From Ruegeria sp. ANG-R (lineage in GTDB: Bacteria; Pseudomonadota; Alphaproteobacteria; Rhodobacterales; Rhodobacteraceae): a stretch of DNA of 64,000 bases. Of this stretch, positions 26,171-35,133 are shown piece by piece. The stretch spans positions 1 to 64,000 of the forward strand of contig NZ_JWLJ01000005.1 in NCBI RefSeq assembly GCF_000813985.1, read 5' to 3'. The position numbers and the translations under genes were made by a program. The stretch's first letter is position 1; every line of letters starts with the position of its first letter. Under the pieces are notes generated by a model. The model ran no database searches. It had not been told where the DNA came from and saw nothing but the letters and a program-made list of their open reading frames with translations.

Positions 26171-27187
26171 TTACTTCCCCGCTGTGGCCTGAAATCCGCC
26201 CGCGTTCATCAAGCCCAGATCCTGCAATTGCCGCCAATCGCGCAGTTCAGCAGACCTGGGTGTCCAAAGATCGGGTCCGCCGATGATTCCGTCATAATAC
26301 GCGCCGAACTGATCGGGATCGTGAAAATGCTGACGCCTTTGCTTTTCGATCTGCGATTTTTCGACAACCTCCGGCAGGAATTTCGTGTGAAGCAATACGC
26401 CTGACGGGGCCTGACCTCCGGGCCCGTCATACGCGAAGTTCAGCGATCGAGGCAGGGCGGAGTGGCAGGAGTTCACATAAGCATAATGCCGTGCCCAGCG
26501 TACCAGAGGGATTTTGTTGAGCGTCGGGGATCTTTCGGGCCGGTCCGAAAAGAACATCCGCTCGCGCACCCCGCCCTGTACCCACAGGTTGCCCATCGGG
26601 GTCTGGCGTAGAGCGCGGTAAGGGCTGGGATCAAACCAGCGCAGAACTTCGGTTGGATCGGATTGCGGATCATAGCTCTGCGCGCCCAACGGCCCTTTGG
26701 GATAGAGATCCAGCATCAGCGCGCCAAACGCCGCCTGCCCATGCACGTCCAGCCACGCGGTCAAATCGTGTAGCGAGCGCCTGTCATGGTGGGCATAGAT
26801 CAGCAGTTCGTCGGTATCGACCATCAGCGTCCAATGCCCGTGACCGTATTTCCACTGCAACCATGTCAGCCAATCCAGCCCAAAACGCGATGCGCGATAG
26901 CTTTCTGTGGTCCGCCACAGCGACACATCGGGTTGATCCTGCAAATAGGCGACCGACCCGTCATCGCTGCCGTTATCCACCATCAGAAAGTGATCGACAC
27001 CCAGCCTGCGATAATGGTGAAAGAACCACGGCAAACGGGTGATTTCGTTTCGCAGAGTGGTGAAGGCGAGGATTGCCCCCGGCGCAATCCGTTGTGTCTG
27101 GTCGGAGAGCCCGGTCAACTGACGACGGCTGCGGAAGGAACGCCACAAAAGCCGCTTGCGTTTCAGACGCAACTTGTAACGCTGCAT
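26171..27187 (-). CDS. Glycosyltransferase family 2-like protein, paralogue B
   Basis: 338 residues from ATG 27187. Shows FTTLRNEITRLPWFFHHYRR, FLMVDNGSDDGSVAYL, DTDE in LMVDTDELLIYA, NLWVQGGVRERMFF and LNKIPLVRWARHYAYVNSCH, all matching paralogue A in order. A GTG at 27217 would overlap the galE stop as GTGA and add MNRGEPPLNW; coupling makes it a real alternative. The open frame extends to 27343 but that part is inside galE. The two copies probably add different residues of one glycan (inference). Confidence 0.85.
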   Translation of the reverse strand: MQRYKLRLKRKRLLWRSFRSRRQLTGLSDQTQRIAPGAILAFTTLRNEITRLPWFFHHYRRLGVDHFLMVDNGSDDGSVAYLQDQPDVSLWRTTESYRASRFGLDWLTWLQWKYGHGHWTLMVDTDELLIYAHHDRRSLHDLTAWLDVHGQAAFGALMLDLYPKGPLGAQSYDPQSDPTEVLRWFDPSPYRALRQTPMGNLWVQGGVRERMFFSDRPERSPTLNKIPLVRWARHYAYVNSCHSALPRSLNFAYDGPGGQAPSGVLLHTKFLPEVVEKSQIEKQRRQHFHDPDQFGAYYDGIIGGPDLWTPRSAELRDWRQLQDLGLMNAGGFQATAGK

Positions 27188-27213
27188 CCAGTTCAGCGGC
27201 GGTTCACCCCGGT

Positions 27214-28197
27214 TCACTTTTTGTAGCTGCCATTCTGGTGCCAGCGCCAGGCATCGGTGATCATTGTCTCTAACGTTGATCTTTTCGGCGTCCAACCGAG
27301 TTCTTCTTCGGCGCGGACGGAACCTGAAACTAGCCGGGTGCAATCCCCGGCCCGGCGGGGGCCGATGTTGTAAGGAACCGCTCGGTTGGTAACGGCTTTC
27401 GAATGCTCGATCACCTCCATCACAGAAAACCCCGATCCGGTGCCCAGATTGAACACACGGGAGCCTTTGCCCTGCTCCAGCCAGTTCAGACCCAGAATAT
27501 GCGCATCAACCAGATCGCAGACATGGACGTAGTCGCGGATGCAGGTGCCGTCGGGCGTGTCGTAATCGGTGCCGAACACCGTCAACCCGTCGCGCTTGCC
27601 GTCAATCGCGTCCAGCATCAACGGCACCAGATGGGTTTCTGGTTGATGGAACTCGCCCACCTGCGCCTCAGGATCGGCACCGGCCACGTTGAAATAGCGG
27701 AAGATGACATGGTTCAGCCCATGAGCGGCCTCGAAGTCGCGCAGGATATCCTCGATCGCGCGTTTTGAGGCGCCATAGGCATTCAGAGGATGCTGCGCCG
27801 TGCTTTCGTCCAACACGACATTGTCGTGTTCACCATATGTGGCGCAGGTCGAGGAGAAGACGAAATCAAGGCATCCGGCGTCCACTGCAGCCTGAATCAG
27901 CGTCAATGATCCGGTCACATTGTTCGACCAGTATCTGCCGGGCTCCGCCATCGCCTCGCCCACCTGGCTGAGGGCGGCGAAATGCATCACGGCGGCGGGT
28001 TGGTACTTGGCAAAAACCTCGTCCAACCGACCCTTGTTGAGCAGGTCGCCCTGCTCAAACGGGCCGAATTTCACGGCATCTTGCCAGCCCGTGACCAGAT
28101 TATCGTAAGTTACCGGCGTATAACCCGCCTGTGCCAGCGCCTTGCAGGCATGTGAACCGATATATCCGGCGCCACCTGTAACCAGAATATGGGTCAT
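27214..28197 (-). CDS. galE: UDP-glucose 4-epimerase
   Basis: Interconverts UDP-glucose and UDP-galactose (some members also the N-acetyl forms), supplying activated sugar for the glycan cluster. 327 residues. NAD-binding VTGGAGYIGSHACKALAQAG is near residues 6-25. The catalytic Ser/Thr region is FSSTCATYG and the Tyr-Lys pair is YGASK (near 145-149). The C-terminal sugar-binding part includes NLGTGSGFSVMEVI. Overlaps kdsB by 4 bases (ATGA) and the next gene starts at or just after its stop. Confidence 0.95.
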   Translation of the reverse strand: MTHILVTGGAGYIGSHACKALAQAGYTPVTYDNLVTGWQDAVKFGPFEQGDLLNKGRLDEVFAKYQPAAVMHFAALSQVGEAMAEPGRYWSNNVTGSLTLIQAAVDAGCLDFVFSSTCATYGEHDNVVLDESTAQHPLNAYGASKRAIEDILRDFEAAHGLNHVIFRYFNVAGADPEAQVGEFHQPETHLVPLMLDAIDGKRDGLTVFGTDYDTPDGTCIRDYVHVCDLVDAHILGLNWLEQGKGSRVFNLGTGSGFSVMEVIEHSKAVTNRAVPYNIGPRRAGDCTRLVSGSVRAEEELGWTPKRSTLETMITDAWRWHQNGSYKK

Positions 28198-28994
28198 TCA
28201 AGCCCCATGGCGGTCATCATCTCTTCGATCTTGGCGACGTCTTGCGGGTTGTTCAGCTCCCAGAACTGCCGACCCTTGGCTTCGACTTCGACGCACAGAA
28301 CCTTGCGTCCATTTTCCATAAAGCGCAGCTGCTCGAGCCCTTCCAGCGTTTCCAGCGGGCCACTTGGCCAGGACGGATAGGCGTCAAGCGCATCGGGGCG
28401 ATAGGCGTAGACGCCGACATGGTGAAAGACCGGGGTCGGATCGGTGCTGGCATAGGTCTCGGCGGTAAACGGGATCACTTCTTTCGAGAAGTAGAGCGCG
28501 CTGTGATCGTTGCCGAACACGGCTGTCGTCCCCCCAACTCGACCATGTTTACGATCGTTCAGCAACCCGTTCAGCGCGTCGCCATCACAGCGCAGCACCG
28601 GGGTGGCCACGCCTGCGTCGGGCGCCGCACGTAATCCGCTGATCAGGTCTTCGATAAACCAATGCGGCGTCAACGGCGCATCACCCTGCAGATTAACGAC
28701 GATGTCATAGCCGCTGTCCAGCACCGCATGGGCCTCGGCGCAGCGTTCGGTACCATTCCGGCAGGTTTCCGAGGTCATCACAACCTCGGCCCCGAACCCC
28801 TCAGATACTTCACGAATGCGGTCATCATCGGTGGCCACGACCACCCGGTCGACACCCGCAACGGAAATCGCGGCGCGCCACGAACGCTCGATCAGGGTCA
28901 TGCTGGTGCCATTGGCGCCTGTCAACGGGACCAGAGGTTTGCCGGGATAACGGGTCGAGGCGTAACGGGCGGGGATAGCGATCAGAACGGACAT
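28194..28994 (-). CDS. kdsB: 3-deoxy-manno-octulosonate cytidylyltransferase
   Basis: Activates Kdo to CMP-Kdo for LPS inner core or for Kdo-linked capsules. 266 residues. The nucleotide-binding signature IPARYASTRYPGKPLVPL is near residues 6-23. NLQGDAPL carries the metal-binding aspartate, and KVLCVEVEAKGRQFWELNNP matches the family C-terminus. The placement between cysQ and galE in a glycan cluster, and not beside other Kdo/LPS genes, makes a capsule-dedicated copy possible; the window cannot show whether a second kdsB exists. Overlaps cysQ by 1 base and galE by 4. Confidence 0.95.
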   Translation of the reverse strand: MSVLIAIPARYASTRYPGKPLVPLTGANGTSMTLIERSWRAAISVAGVDRVVVATDDDRIREVSEGFGAEVVMTSETCRNGTERCAEAHAVLDSGYDIVVNLQGDAPLTPHWFIEDLISGLRAAPDAGVATPVLRCDGDALNGLLNDRKHGRVGGTTAVFGNDHSALYFSKEVIPFTAETYASTDPTPVFHHVGVYAYRPDALDAYPSWPSGPLETLEGLEQLRFMENGRKVLCVEVEAKGRQFWELNNPQDVAKIEEMMTAMGLE

Positions 28995-29791
28995 CAGGCT
29001 TCCTTCAGGTCTACGCCCGGAGCATAGGCGATGAAAAACGGGTTGGCATAGCCATCCTTGCCATAAACCAGCGGCGAATGGTCATCGAAGCGCACCACAT
29101 GGCCGCCTGCGCCTGCCAGAATCGCATGACCCGCGGCGGTGTCCCATTCCATGGTGCGGCCCACGCGGGGATAGAGGTCGGCCTCACCCGTTGCCACCAG
29201 ACAGAACTTCAGCGACGATCCGGCACTTTTGCTGTCGCGCACCTGATATTTGCTGATGTAATCCTCGGTTGCCTGATCACGATGCGACTTGGAAGCAACG
29301 ATCATCAGCGCCGAATTGTCGGGATTAGAGACTGATATCGGAGTTACATGACCCGGCTGATCCTTGTTCAGAGCACCGGTTTCCTCAACCGCTTGCCCGT
29401 CGGCCTGCGTATAGAACACCCTGCCCCGCGCAGGTGCGTACACCACGCCTCGGGTTGGTACGCCGTTCTCGACCAGCGCGATGTTCACCGTAAAGTCGCC
29501 GCGACGGTTGATGAATTCTTTTGTACCGTCCAAAGGATCAACGATCAGGAATGTCTCGCCTTTTTCCGAATGCGAGGCCGCCTGTTCCTCGGTCACCAGC
29601 AGGATATCGGGAAAGGCTTCGCGCAATCCGGCTGAGATCAGCGCGTCTGCAGCCTCGTCCGCTTCGGTCACCGGGCTGGAATCGGATTTGACTTTGACGT
29701 CGAAGTCATCGGCCTCATAGATCTGCATGATCTTGTCGCCTGCCTGAAGGGCCAGCCGTCGGATGACGGGGATGAGGGCGTCATAGGTCAC
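28994..29791 (-). CDS. cysQ: 3'(2'),5'-bisphosphate nucleotidase
   Basis: Hydrolyses 3'-phosphoadenosine 5'-phosphate (PAP), the by-product of sulfotransferases and of sulfate assimilation. 265 residues of the inositol-monophosphatase fold. The first metal site region is VTEADEAADALI. The key motif DPLDGTKEFINRRGDF is near residues 82-97, and the distal motif is TMEWDTAAGHAIL. The GTG start at 29791 has GGAG 7 bases upstream. It heads the leftward cluster that ends with a sulfotransferase-like gene, consistent with PAP clearance during glycan sulfation; a general role in cysteine metabolism is equally known for the family. Confidence 0.93.
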   Translation of the reverse strand: MTYDALIPVIRRLALQAGDKIMQIYEADDFDVKVKSDSSPVTEADEAADALISAGLREAFPDILLVTEEQAASHSEKGETFLIVDPLDGTKEFINRRGDFTVNIALVENGVPTRGVVYAPARGRVFYTQADGQAVEETGALNKDQPGHVTPISVSNPDNSALMIVASKSHRDQATEDYISKYQVRDSKSAGSSLKFCLVATGEADLYPRVGRTMEWDTAAGHAILAGAGGHVVRFDDHSPLVYGKDGYANPFFIAYAPGVDLKEA

Positions 29792-29848
29792 AAAAAAGCT
29801 CCGTTCCTGTGATTTGTTGATCAGGGTCGTTCACGGACTTATGATGCG

Positions 29849-30736
29849 GTGGATACGGAACAGCAAGAATTTCGTGCCAGATTGAGGGCGACAAGAGCAG
29901 GAAAGAGTGGTCGAGTGTTTCACTACAAGCGAAATCAGACATTGCTGGGCGGGGCCTTTACCACCGCAGAGCTGATATTCCATGCGGTTGTGCGCAATAT
30001 CCGATCACAGCATTCTAATGCGGTCATGGCGATTCTGATCAATATTGTTCAGCTTGTTGTTGTCGCCGGGGCGTTCTACCTCATCCTCTCTTTCATGGGT
30101 ACCCGGATTGCCAAGATACGGGGAGAGTTCATTCTGTTCCTGCTCTCAGGTGTTTTTCTGTTCATGACAAATATCAAATCGGCCACGTCCATCGCGGGTG
30201 TCGGCGATGGCAACAACCCGATGACCCTGCATTCGCCGATGACCATGATGGTGATGCTTGCCGCTGCGGCCTTTGGTACGTTTTATACACAACTCATCTC
30301 GATCCTTGTGATCCTTTTTGTCTACAGCGTTGCCGTCTCACCGCTTGAGATTCAGGACCCCGGCGGAGCCTTCGCGATGCTTGTGCTGGCCTGGTTCACG
30401 GGGTGTTCGGTGGGTCTGGTGTTGTTGGCGCTCAAACCCTGGTTTCCCAGCACGGTTGCGATTCTGACCAATGTGTATCGCCGCATGAACATGGTGTTTT
30501 CGGGAAAGATGTTTGTCGCCAACGCTCTGGGTGGTTTCATGCTGACTATGTTTGCCTGGAATCCTCTGTTTCACATCATCGACCAGTGCCGCGGCTTCGT
30601 GTTCCGCAATTATTTTCCGCGCAACACCAGCTGGGAATACGCGCTTTGGGTGGGGATTGTTCTGACCATGATCGGCTTGCTGGGTGAGTTCTATACCCGC
30701 AAGCAGGTCTCAAAAAGCTGGGATGCCCGCCGCTGA
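29849..30736 (+). CDS. ABC-2 type polysaccharide export permease
   Basis: 295 residues. A basic cytoplasmic N-terminus (about 50 residues) is followed by six predicted helices (segments near 58-80, 86-105, 128-150, 152-178, 182-205 and 265-285), as in KpsM/CtrC/Wzm permeases of the ABC-2 type. No ATP-binding subunit is adjacent, so it must pair with one encoded elsewhere. Divergent from cysQ across 57 bases, placing it at the head of the glycan cluster. The GTG start at 29849 has no obvious ribosome site, so the exact N-terminus is uncertain. Confidence 0.82.
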   Translation: MDTEQQEFRARLRATRAGKSGRVFHYKRNQTLLGGAFTTAELIFHAVVRNIRSQHSNAVMAILINIVQLVVVAGAFYLILSFMGTRIAKIRGEFILFLLSGVFLFMTNIKSATSIAGVGDGNNPMTLHSPMTMMVMLAAAAFGTFYTQLISILVILFVYSVAVSPLEIQDPGGAFAMLVLAWFTGCSVGLVLLALKPWFPSTVAILTNVYRRMNMVFSGKMFVANALGGFMLTMFAWNPLFHIIDQCRGFVFRNYFPRNTSWEYALWVGIVLTMIGLLGEFYTRKQVSKSWDARR

Positions 30737-30785
30737 TCCATGCCGGGCGCGAAATTTGGTTCGGAACCGGTTTTCGGATTGCGCT

Positions 30786-31388
30786 TTACGTTGCCACCCG
30801 CAGGGTCAGGTTGATGCGTCCGCCTTTTGGCAACAGCCGGGACGAGCCGAACCGGATACGATCCACCCCATGATAGGCCAGCCGTGCCGGACCGCCCATA
30901 ACTACGACATCACCCGAATTCAGCCAGATCGACTCGGTCTTGCCCCCCCGCGTGGTGTTGCCGATGCGGAACAGCGCATCATCGCCCAGCGAGATTGAAA
31001 GGACGGGCCACGAGAAATCAGCCTCGTCCTTGTCCTGATGCAGACCCATCTTTGTGCCCTCGCCGTAGTAGTTGATCAGGCAGCAATCGGGCTGATGTTC
31101 CGCGTCGGTCAGGTCTTGCCAGATCGTCAAAATCTCATCCGGAATCGCGGGCCAGGCCATACCTTTTGGGTGAGTGTCCTGATACCGATACCCCGCCCGG
31201 TCCGTGACCCAGCCCAGCGTCCCGGCCGAAGTCATGCGCACCGACATTTCCTTGCCGGATGGAGTCACGGGTCGATACAGCGGCGCGGCTTTCAGAATCG
31301 GCCGCAGCAGATCAATCAGACCGGTCTGCGCCGCCGTATTCAAATAGCCTTTGCGGATATCGAATCCGCGCAAAAGCAGCCGCGCCAT
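30786..31388 (-). CDS. AlkB-like Fe(II)/2-oxoglutarate-dependent dioxygenase
   Basis: 200 residues, the size of AlkB, which removes alkyl lesions such as 1-methyladenine from DNA or RNA by oxidation. The iron-binding HxD is in GLHQDKDE (H and D three positions on), preceded by NYYGEGTKMG. The distal His lies in LAYHGVDRI. The 2-oxoglutarate-binding RxNxTxR is RINLTLR near the C-terminus. ATG 31388 (MARLLLRGFDIRKGY) is preferred; the frame is open to 31433. Divergent from dnaK. Confidence 0.9.
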   Translation of the reverse strand: MARLLLRGFDIRKGYLNTAAQTGLIDLLRPILKAAPLYRPVTPSGKEMSVRMTSAGTLGWVTDRAGYRYQDTHPKGMAWPAIPDEILTIWQDLTDAEHQPDCCLINYYGEGTKMGLHQDKDEADFSWPVLSISLGDDALFRIGNTTRGGKTESIWLNSGDVVVMGGPARLAYHGVDRIRFGSSRLLPKGGRINLTLRVAT

Positions 31389-31462
31389 AACAGAATCCCC
31401 AAACCTTGCCAGAACCTTGCCAAAAAAGGCCACAAATTCCCGAAAACCTGCGTTTCTGACCG

Positions 31463-31491
31463 CTTGCAGGCCCCAGTTTGCGCCCTTATAT
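31463..31491 (+). promoter_or_regulatory. RpoH (sigma-32)-type heat-shock promoter of dnaK
   Basis: CTTG at 31463-31466, an 18-base spacer, and CTTATAT at 31485-31491. This matches the CTTG-N17/18-CyTATnT pattern known for alphaproteobacterial RpoH promoters. It lies about 110 bases before the dnaK start. No CIRCE inverted repeat was seen. Confidence 0.7.
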
Positions 31492-31602
31492 ACGCCTCGA
31501 CGCGCGATGGTGTAGTGCTGTCGCGCACATCAGATCGGGGCCGGGATGCCGTAACGGGTTCAGGCCTCGGGACATCGCCTTAAATTGAAAGGGATCAAAA
31601 TT

Positions 31603-33510
31603 ATGGGAAAAGTAATCGGGATTGACCTCGGTACCACCAACTCGTGTGTGGCCATCATGGACGGCTCGCAGCCGAAGGTCATCGAAAACGCCGAAGGGGC
31701 GCGGACCACGCCCTCGATCGTCGCCTTCACCGAAGATGAGCGACTGGTCGGTCAGCCTGCAAAACGTCAGGCGGTCACCAACCCCGACAACACGATTTTT
31801 GGCGTCAAGCGCTTGATCGGTCGTCGCGTGGATGATGCCGAAGTCGAAAAAGATAAGAAAATGGTGCCGTATGCCATCGTCGATGGCGGCAATGGCGACG
31901 CGTGGGTTGAAGCCCGCGGTGAAAAGTACTCCCCAAGCCAGATCTCGGCCTTCACTCTGGGCAAGATGAAGGAAACTGCCGAGAGCTATCTGGGTGAGGA
32001 CGTCACGCAAGCAGTCATCACCGTTCCGGCATACTTCAACGACGCCCAGCGTCAGGCCACCAAAGACGCCGGTAAAATCGCTGGTCTGGAAGTGCTGCGG
32101 ATCATCAACGAACCGACCGCCGCCGCGCTGGCCTATGGTCTGGACAAAGAAGAAACCCAAACCATCGCGGTCTATGACCTTGGTGGCGGTACTTTCGACG
32201 TGACCATTCTGGAAATCGACGACGGCCTGTTCGAGGTTAAGTCGACCAACGGCGACACCTTCCTGGGTGGTGAAGACTTTGACATGCGCATCGTCAACTA
32301 CCTGGCGGATGAGTTCAAAAAGGAGCACGGCGTCGATCTGTCTGCCGACAAGATGGCCCTGCAGCGTCTGAAAGAAGCCGCTGAGAAAGCCAAGATCGAA
32401 CTGTCTTCGACTTCGCAGACCGAGATTAACCAGCCGTTCATCTCGATGGGTTCGAACGGTCAGCCGTTGCACATGGTCATGAAACTGACCCGTGCCAAGC
32501 TGGAATCGCTGGTCGGTGACCTGATCAAGAAGTCGATGAAGCCCTGTCAGGCTGCTCTGAAAGACGCGGGCCTGTCGGCGGGCGACGTCGACGAGGTTGT
32601 TCTGGTCGGTGGTATGACCCGGATGCCGAAAGTGATCGAAGAGGTCACCAAGTTCTTCGGTAAAGAGCCGCACAAGGGTGTGAACCCGGACGAAGTTGTT
32701 GCCATGGGTGCCGCCATTCAGGCCGGTGTTCTGCAGGGTGATGTCAAAGACGTAGTCCTGCTGGACGTAACGCCTCTGTCGCTGGGGATCGAGACGCTGG
32801 GTGGCGTGTTCACCCGCCTGATCGACCGCAACACCACGATCCCGACCAAAAAGTCTCAGGTCTTCTCGACCGCCGAGGACAACCAGAACGCCGTGACCAT
32901 CCGCTGTTTCCAGGGTGAGCGCGAAATGGCTGCGGACAACAAGATCCTGGGTCAGTTCAACCTCGAAGAAATCCCGCCTGCGCCGCGCGGAATGCCTCAG
33001 ATCGAGGTGACTTTTGACATCGACGCCAACGGCATTGTCTCGGTTTCGGCCAAAGACAAAGGCACCGGCAAAGAGCAGAAGATCACGATTCAGGCATCGG
33101 GCGGTCTATCGGACGAAGATATCGACAAGATGGTCAAGGATGCCGAGGAAAACGCCGAGGCAGACAAGGCCCGCAAAGAGCTGGTGGAAGCCAAGAACCA
33201 GGCCGAAAGCCTTGTTCACGCGACCGAGAAATCGATCGAGGAACATGGCGACAAGGTCGACCCGTCGACCGTCGAAGCGATCGAACTGGCTGTTGCCGCG
33301 CTCAAGGATGAGCTGGAAACGGACAATGCCGACAAGATCAAGTCGGGCATCCAGAACGTGACCGAAGCGGCCATGAAACTGGGTGAGGCGATCTATAAGG
33401 CACAAGCGGAAGAGGGTGAAGATGAGCCTGCCGCCGCAGATGCCGCGCCGGGTGACGATGACATTGTCGACGCCGAGTTCGAAGATCTGGACGACGACAA
33501 GCGTAACTAA
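31603..33510 (+). CDS. dnaK: Molecular chaperone DnaK (Hsp70)
   Basis: ATP-driven Hsp70 chaperone working with DnaJ and GrpE. 635 residues, the usual length. The N-terminal ATPase begins [18 protein letters not shown]. Further signatures are [16 protein letters not shown] (near 188-203) and [17 protein letters not shown] (near 332-348). The substrate domain starts [16 protein letters not shown], and the lid ends in the acidic tail [18 protein letters not shown] 31603 has AAAGGGA about 8 bases upstream; an in-frame ATG 18 bases earlier lacks one. Followed by dnaJ after 74 bases. Confidence 0.98.
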   Translation: MGKVIGIDLGTTNSCVAIMDGSQPKVIENAEGARTTPSIVAFTEDERLVGQPAKRQAVTNPDNTIFGVKRLIGRRVDDAEVEKDKKMVPYAIVDGGNGDAWVEARGEKYSPSQISAFTLGKMKETAESYLGEDVTQAVITVPAYFNDAQRQATKDAGKIAGLEVLRIINEPTAAALAYGLDKEETQTIAVYDLGGGTFDVTILEIDDGLFEVKSTNGDTFLGGEDFDMRIVNYLADEFKKEHGVDLSADKMALQRLKEAAEKAKIELSSTSQTEINQPFISMGSNGQPLHMVMKLTRAKLESLVGDLIKKSMKPCQAALKDAGLSAGDVDEVVLVGGMTRMPKVIEEVTKFFGKEPHKGVNPDEVVAMGAAIQAGVLQGDVKDVVLLDVTPLSLGIETLGGVFTRLIDRNTTIPTKKSQVFSTAEDNQNAVTIRCFQGEREMAADNKILGQFNLEEIPPAPRGMPQIEVTFDIDANGIVSVSAKDKGTGKEQKITIQASGGLSDEDIDKMVKDAEENAEADKARKELVEAKNQAESLVHATEKSIEEHGDKVDPSTVEAIELAVAALKDELETDNADKIKSGIQNVTEAAMKLGEAIYKAQAEEGEDEPAAADAAPGDDDIVDAEFEDLDDDKRN

Positions 33511-33584
33511 CGGGTAACCGGGCCAATTTGGGCCGGTCCGGTTGCCGGGCCGGCCCGATTACGTTGAGGCAGAAGGAAATACTG

Positions 33585-34736
33585 ATGTCCAAACGCGACT
33601 ATTACGAAGTGCTCGGCGTGTCCAAGGGCGCTTCAGCGGATGAAATCAAGAAAGGCTTTCGCTCGAAAGCCAAGCAGCTGCATCCCGATCGCAACAAGGA
33701 CAATCCTGACGCCGAAGCGCAGTTCAAGGAGGCCAACGAGGCCTATGACGTTCTGCGCGATGCCGACAAAAAAGCCGCTTATGACCGCTTTGGCCATGCC
33801 GCGTTTGAGAATGGAATGGGCGGCGGCGGGCGTCCCGGTGGTGGTTTTGGCGGGCAGGGCGATTTCTCCAGCGCGTTTTCGGACGTGTTCGATGACCTGT
33901 TCGGTGATTTCATGGGCGGCCAGCGTGGGGCAGGCGGCGGACGCCGCGCCGCACGTGGTTCAGACCTGCGCTATAACCTGCGGGTCACGCTGGAAGAGGC
34001 TTATGCTGGCCTGCAGAAAACCATCAATGTTCCTACTGCGGTCGCGTGTTCTTCTTGCGATGGGACGGGCGCCGAAGGTGGCGTAGAACCAACCAGCTGC
34101 CCGACCTGTTCCGGCATGGGCAAGGTTCGCGCGCAGCAAGGCTTCTTCACGGTCGAACGTACCTGCCCGACGTGCTCTGGTCTGGGCCAGATCATCAAGA
34201 ACCCCTGCAAATCCTGTAATGGCGCCGGGCGGGTCGAAAAGGATCGTGCCCTGTCCGTGAATATTCCGGCAGGCGTCGAAACCGGCACCCGTATCCGGTT
34301 GGCGGGCGAAGGTGAGGCCGGTATGCGCGGTGGCCCTCCGGGCGATCTCTATATTTTCGTCGAAGTGTCCGAACACAAATTGTTCGAGCGCGACAGCGTG
34401 AATCTCTATTGTCGTGTGCCGGTCAGCATGGCCAAGGCTGCGCTTGGCGGGTCGATAGAGGTGCCCACTATCGATGGCGGTCGCGGCCGCGTCCAGATTC
34501 CCGCCGGCAGCCAATCCGGTCGCCAAATGCGCTTGCGCAGCAAGGGAATGCCGGCTCTGCGCGGTGGAGGTGTCGGCGATATGTTCATCGAACTGGCCGT
34601 CGAGACTCCGGTCAACCTGACCAGCCGCCAGAAAGAACTGCTGCGCGAGTTTGATGATCTGGGCGAAGACAACCATCCGGAATCGAAAAGCTTTTTCTCG
34701 TCTGTAAAGTCTTTTTGGGACGGCATGAAAGGTTAA
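33585..34736 (+). CDS. dnaJ: Co-chaperone DnaJ (Hsp40, class A)
   Basis: 383 residues. The J domain (1-70) contains the HPD tripeptide in LHPDRNKD, which stimulates DnaK's ATPase. A glycine/phenylalanine-rich linker follows (about 75-125). Four zinc-binding CxxCxGxG repeats lie at about 147-210: [33 protein letters not shown]-terminal substrate-binding domains follow. ATG 33585 has AGAAGGA 7 bases upstream. A GC-rich hairpin (GGGCCGG / CCGGCCC) sits between dnaK and dnaJ without a T run and might set their expression ratio. Confidence 0.97.
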   Translation: MSKRDYYEVLGVSKGASADEIKKGFRSKAKQLHPDRNKDNPDAEAQFKEANEAYDVLRDADKKAAYDRFGHAAFENGMGGGGRPGGGFGGQGDFSSAFSDVFDDLFGDFMGGQRGAGGGRRAARGSDLRYNLRVTLEEAYAGLQKTINVPTAVACSSCDGTGAEGGVEPTSCPTCSGMGKVRAQQGFFTVERTCPTCSGLGQIIKNPCKSCNGAGRVEKDRALSVNIPAGVETGTRIRLAGEGEAGMRGGPPGDLYIFVEVSEHKLFERDSVNLYCRVPVSMAKAALGGSIEVPTIDGGRGRVQIPAGSQSGRQMRLRSKGMPALRGGGVGDMFIELAVETPVNLTSRQKELLREFDDLGEDNHPESKSFFSSVKSFWDGMKG

Positions 34737-34749
34737 TCAGCCTCTCCTC

Positions 34750-34880
34750 CGGGCAAGGGGGCTCTGCCTCCGCCGCGGCAAGCCGCGACTCCCCCGGAGT
34801 ATTTTGGCCAGATGAAGCAGGGACCCGCTCTTCATCTGGCTATAAATATCCCGGAGCGCGAGGCAGAGCCTCGCAAATAC
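34750..34880. repeat. Large imperfect palindromic intergenic element
   Basis: Two inverted arms meet at CCAGATGAAG (34808-34817) / CTTCATCTGG (34830-34839), a perfect 10-bp stem with a 12-base loop. The outer parts also pair: GGCTCTGCCTC (34760-34770) with GAGGCAGAGCC (34860-34870). Each arm also reads CCGGAG or CCGGGA followed by a short A/T stretch before the GCCAGATGAAG end. The arm sequence resembles a short repeat I associate with intergenic regions of Ruegeria-type genomes (recalled, not searched). It follows dnaJ and could act as terminator or mRNA stabiliser. Confidence 0.7.
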
Positions 34881-34983
34881 CCCCGATCTCGCGGCGCGCT
34901 TGGCCTTATTCTATCATTTAGACTGGCCTTAGTTGCCCCTGTTTCCTCCTTGATTTCCAATCCGGCGTCTGAGAATGTCGCCA
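34881..34983. other. Intergenic stretch between palindromic repeat and TPP riboswitch
   Basis: I see no ORF with a ribosome site here. It presumably contains the promoter of the thiamin operon, but no convincing -35/-10 pair stands out. Confidence 0.4.
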
Positions 34984-35075
34984 CAACCGTTGGGGTGCCC
35001 TGATTGAAGGGCTGAGAGGCGTGGATGCGCTAACCCATCGAACCTGATCCGGGCAATACCGGCGGAGGGAACGGT
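34984..35075 (+). promoter_or_regulatory. TPP riboswitch (THI element)
   Basis: The conserved thi-box blocks occur in order: TTGGGGTGCCC, then GGGCTGAGAGG, then the ACCCATCGAACCTGATCC core and GGGCAATACCGGCGGAGGGAA. This is the thiamin pyrophosphate aptamer. It lies about 60 bases before thiD. No strong terminator with a T run follows; instead a hairpin covers the thiD ribosome site, so translational control is expected. Confidence 0.96.
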
Positions 35076-35099
35076 CTTAAAACACGCCTGGCGTTTTTC

Positions 35100-35130
35100 C
35101 GTGCTCCGTTGCCTAAACAAATGGAGCACG
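35100..35130 (+). promoter_or_regulatory. Shine-Dalgarno-sequestering hairpin (riboswitch expression platform)
   Basis: A perfect 8-bp stem CGTGCTCC (35100-35107) / GGAGCACG (35123-35130) with a 15-base loop. Its 3' arm contains the GGAG ribosome site (35123-35126), 7 bases before the thiD ATG (35134). When formed it would block translation initiation. How the aptamer switches it is inferred from position. Confidence 0.75.
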
Positions 35131-35133
35131 CAG

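Noticed and set aside
27188..27343. N-terminal extension of glycosyltransferase paralogue B.
   Set aside because: Most of it lies inside galE and is low-complexity Arg-rich; alignment with paralogue A supports a start at 27187, or at most GTG 27217.
33531..33558. GC-rich hairpin between dnaK and dnaJ as a terminator.
   Set aside because: No T run follows and dnaJ, which is expected to be co-transcribed, starts just downstream; it is at most a processing or attenuation element.
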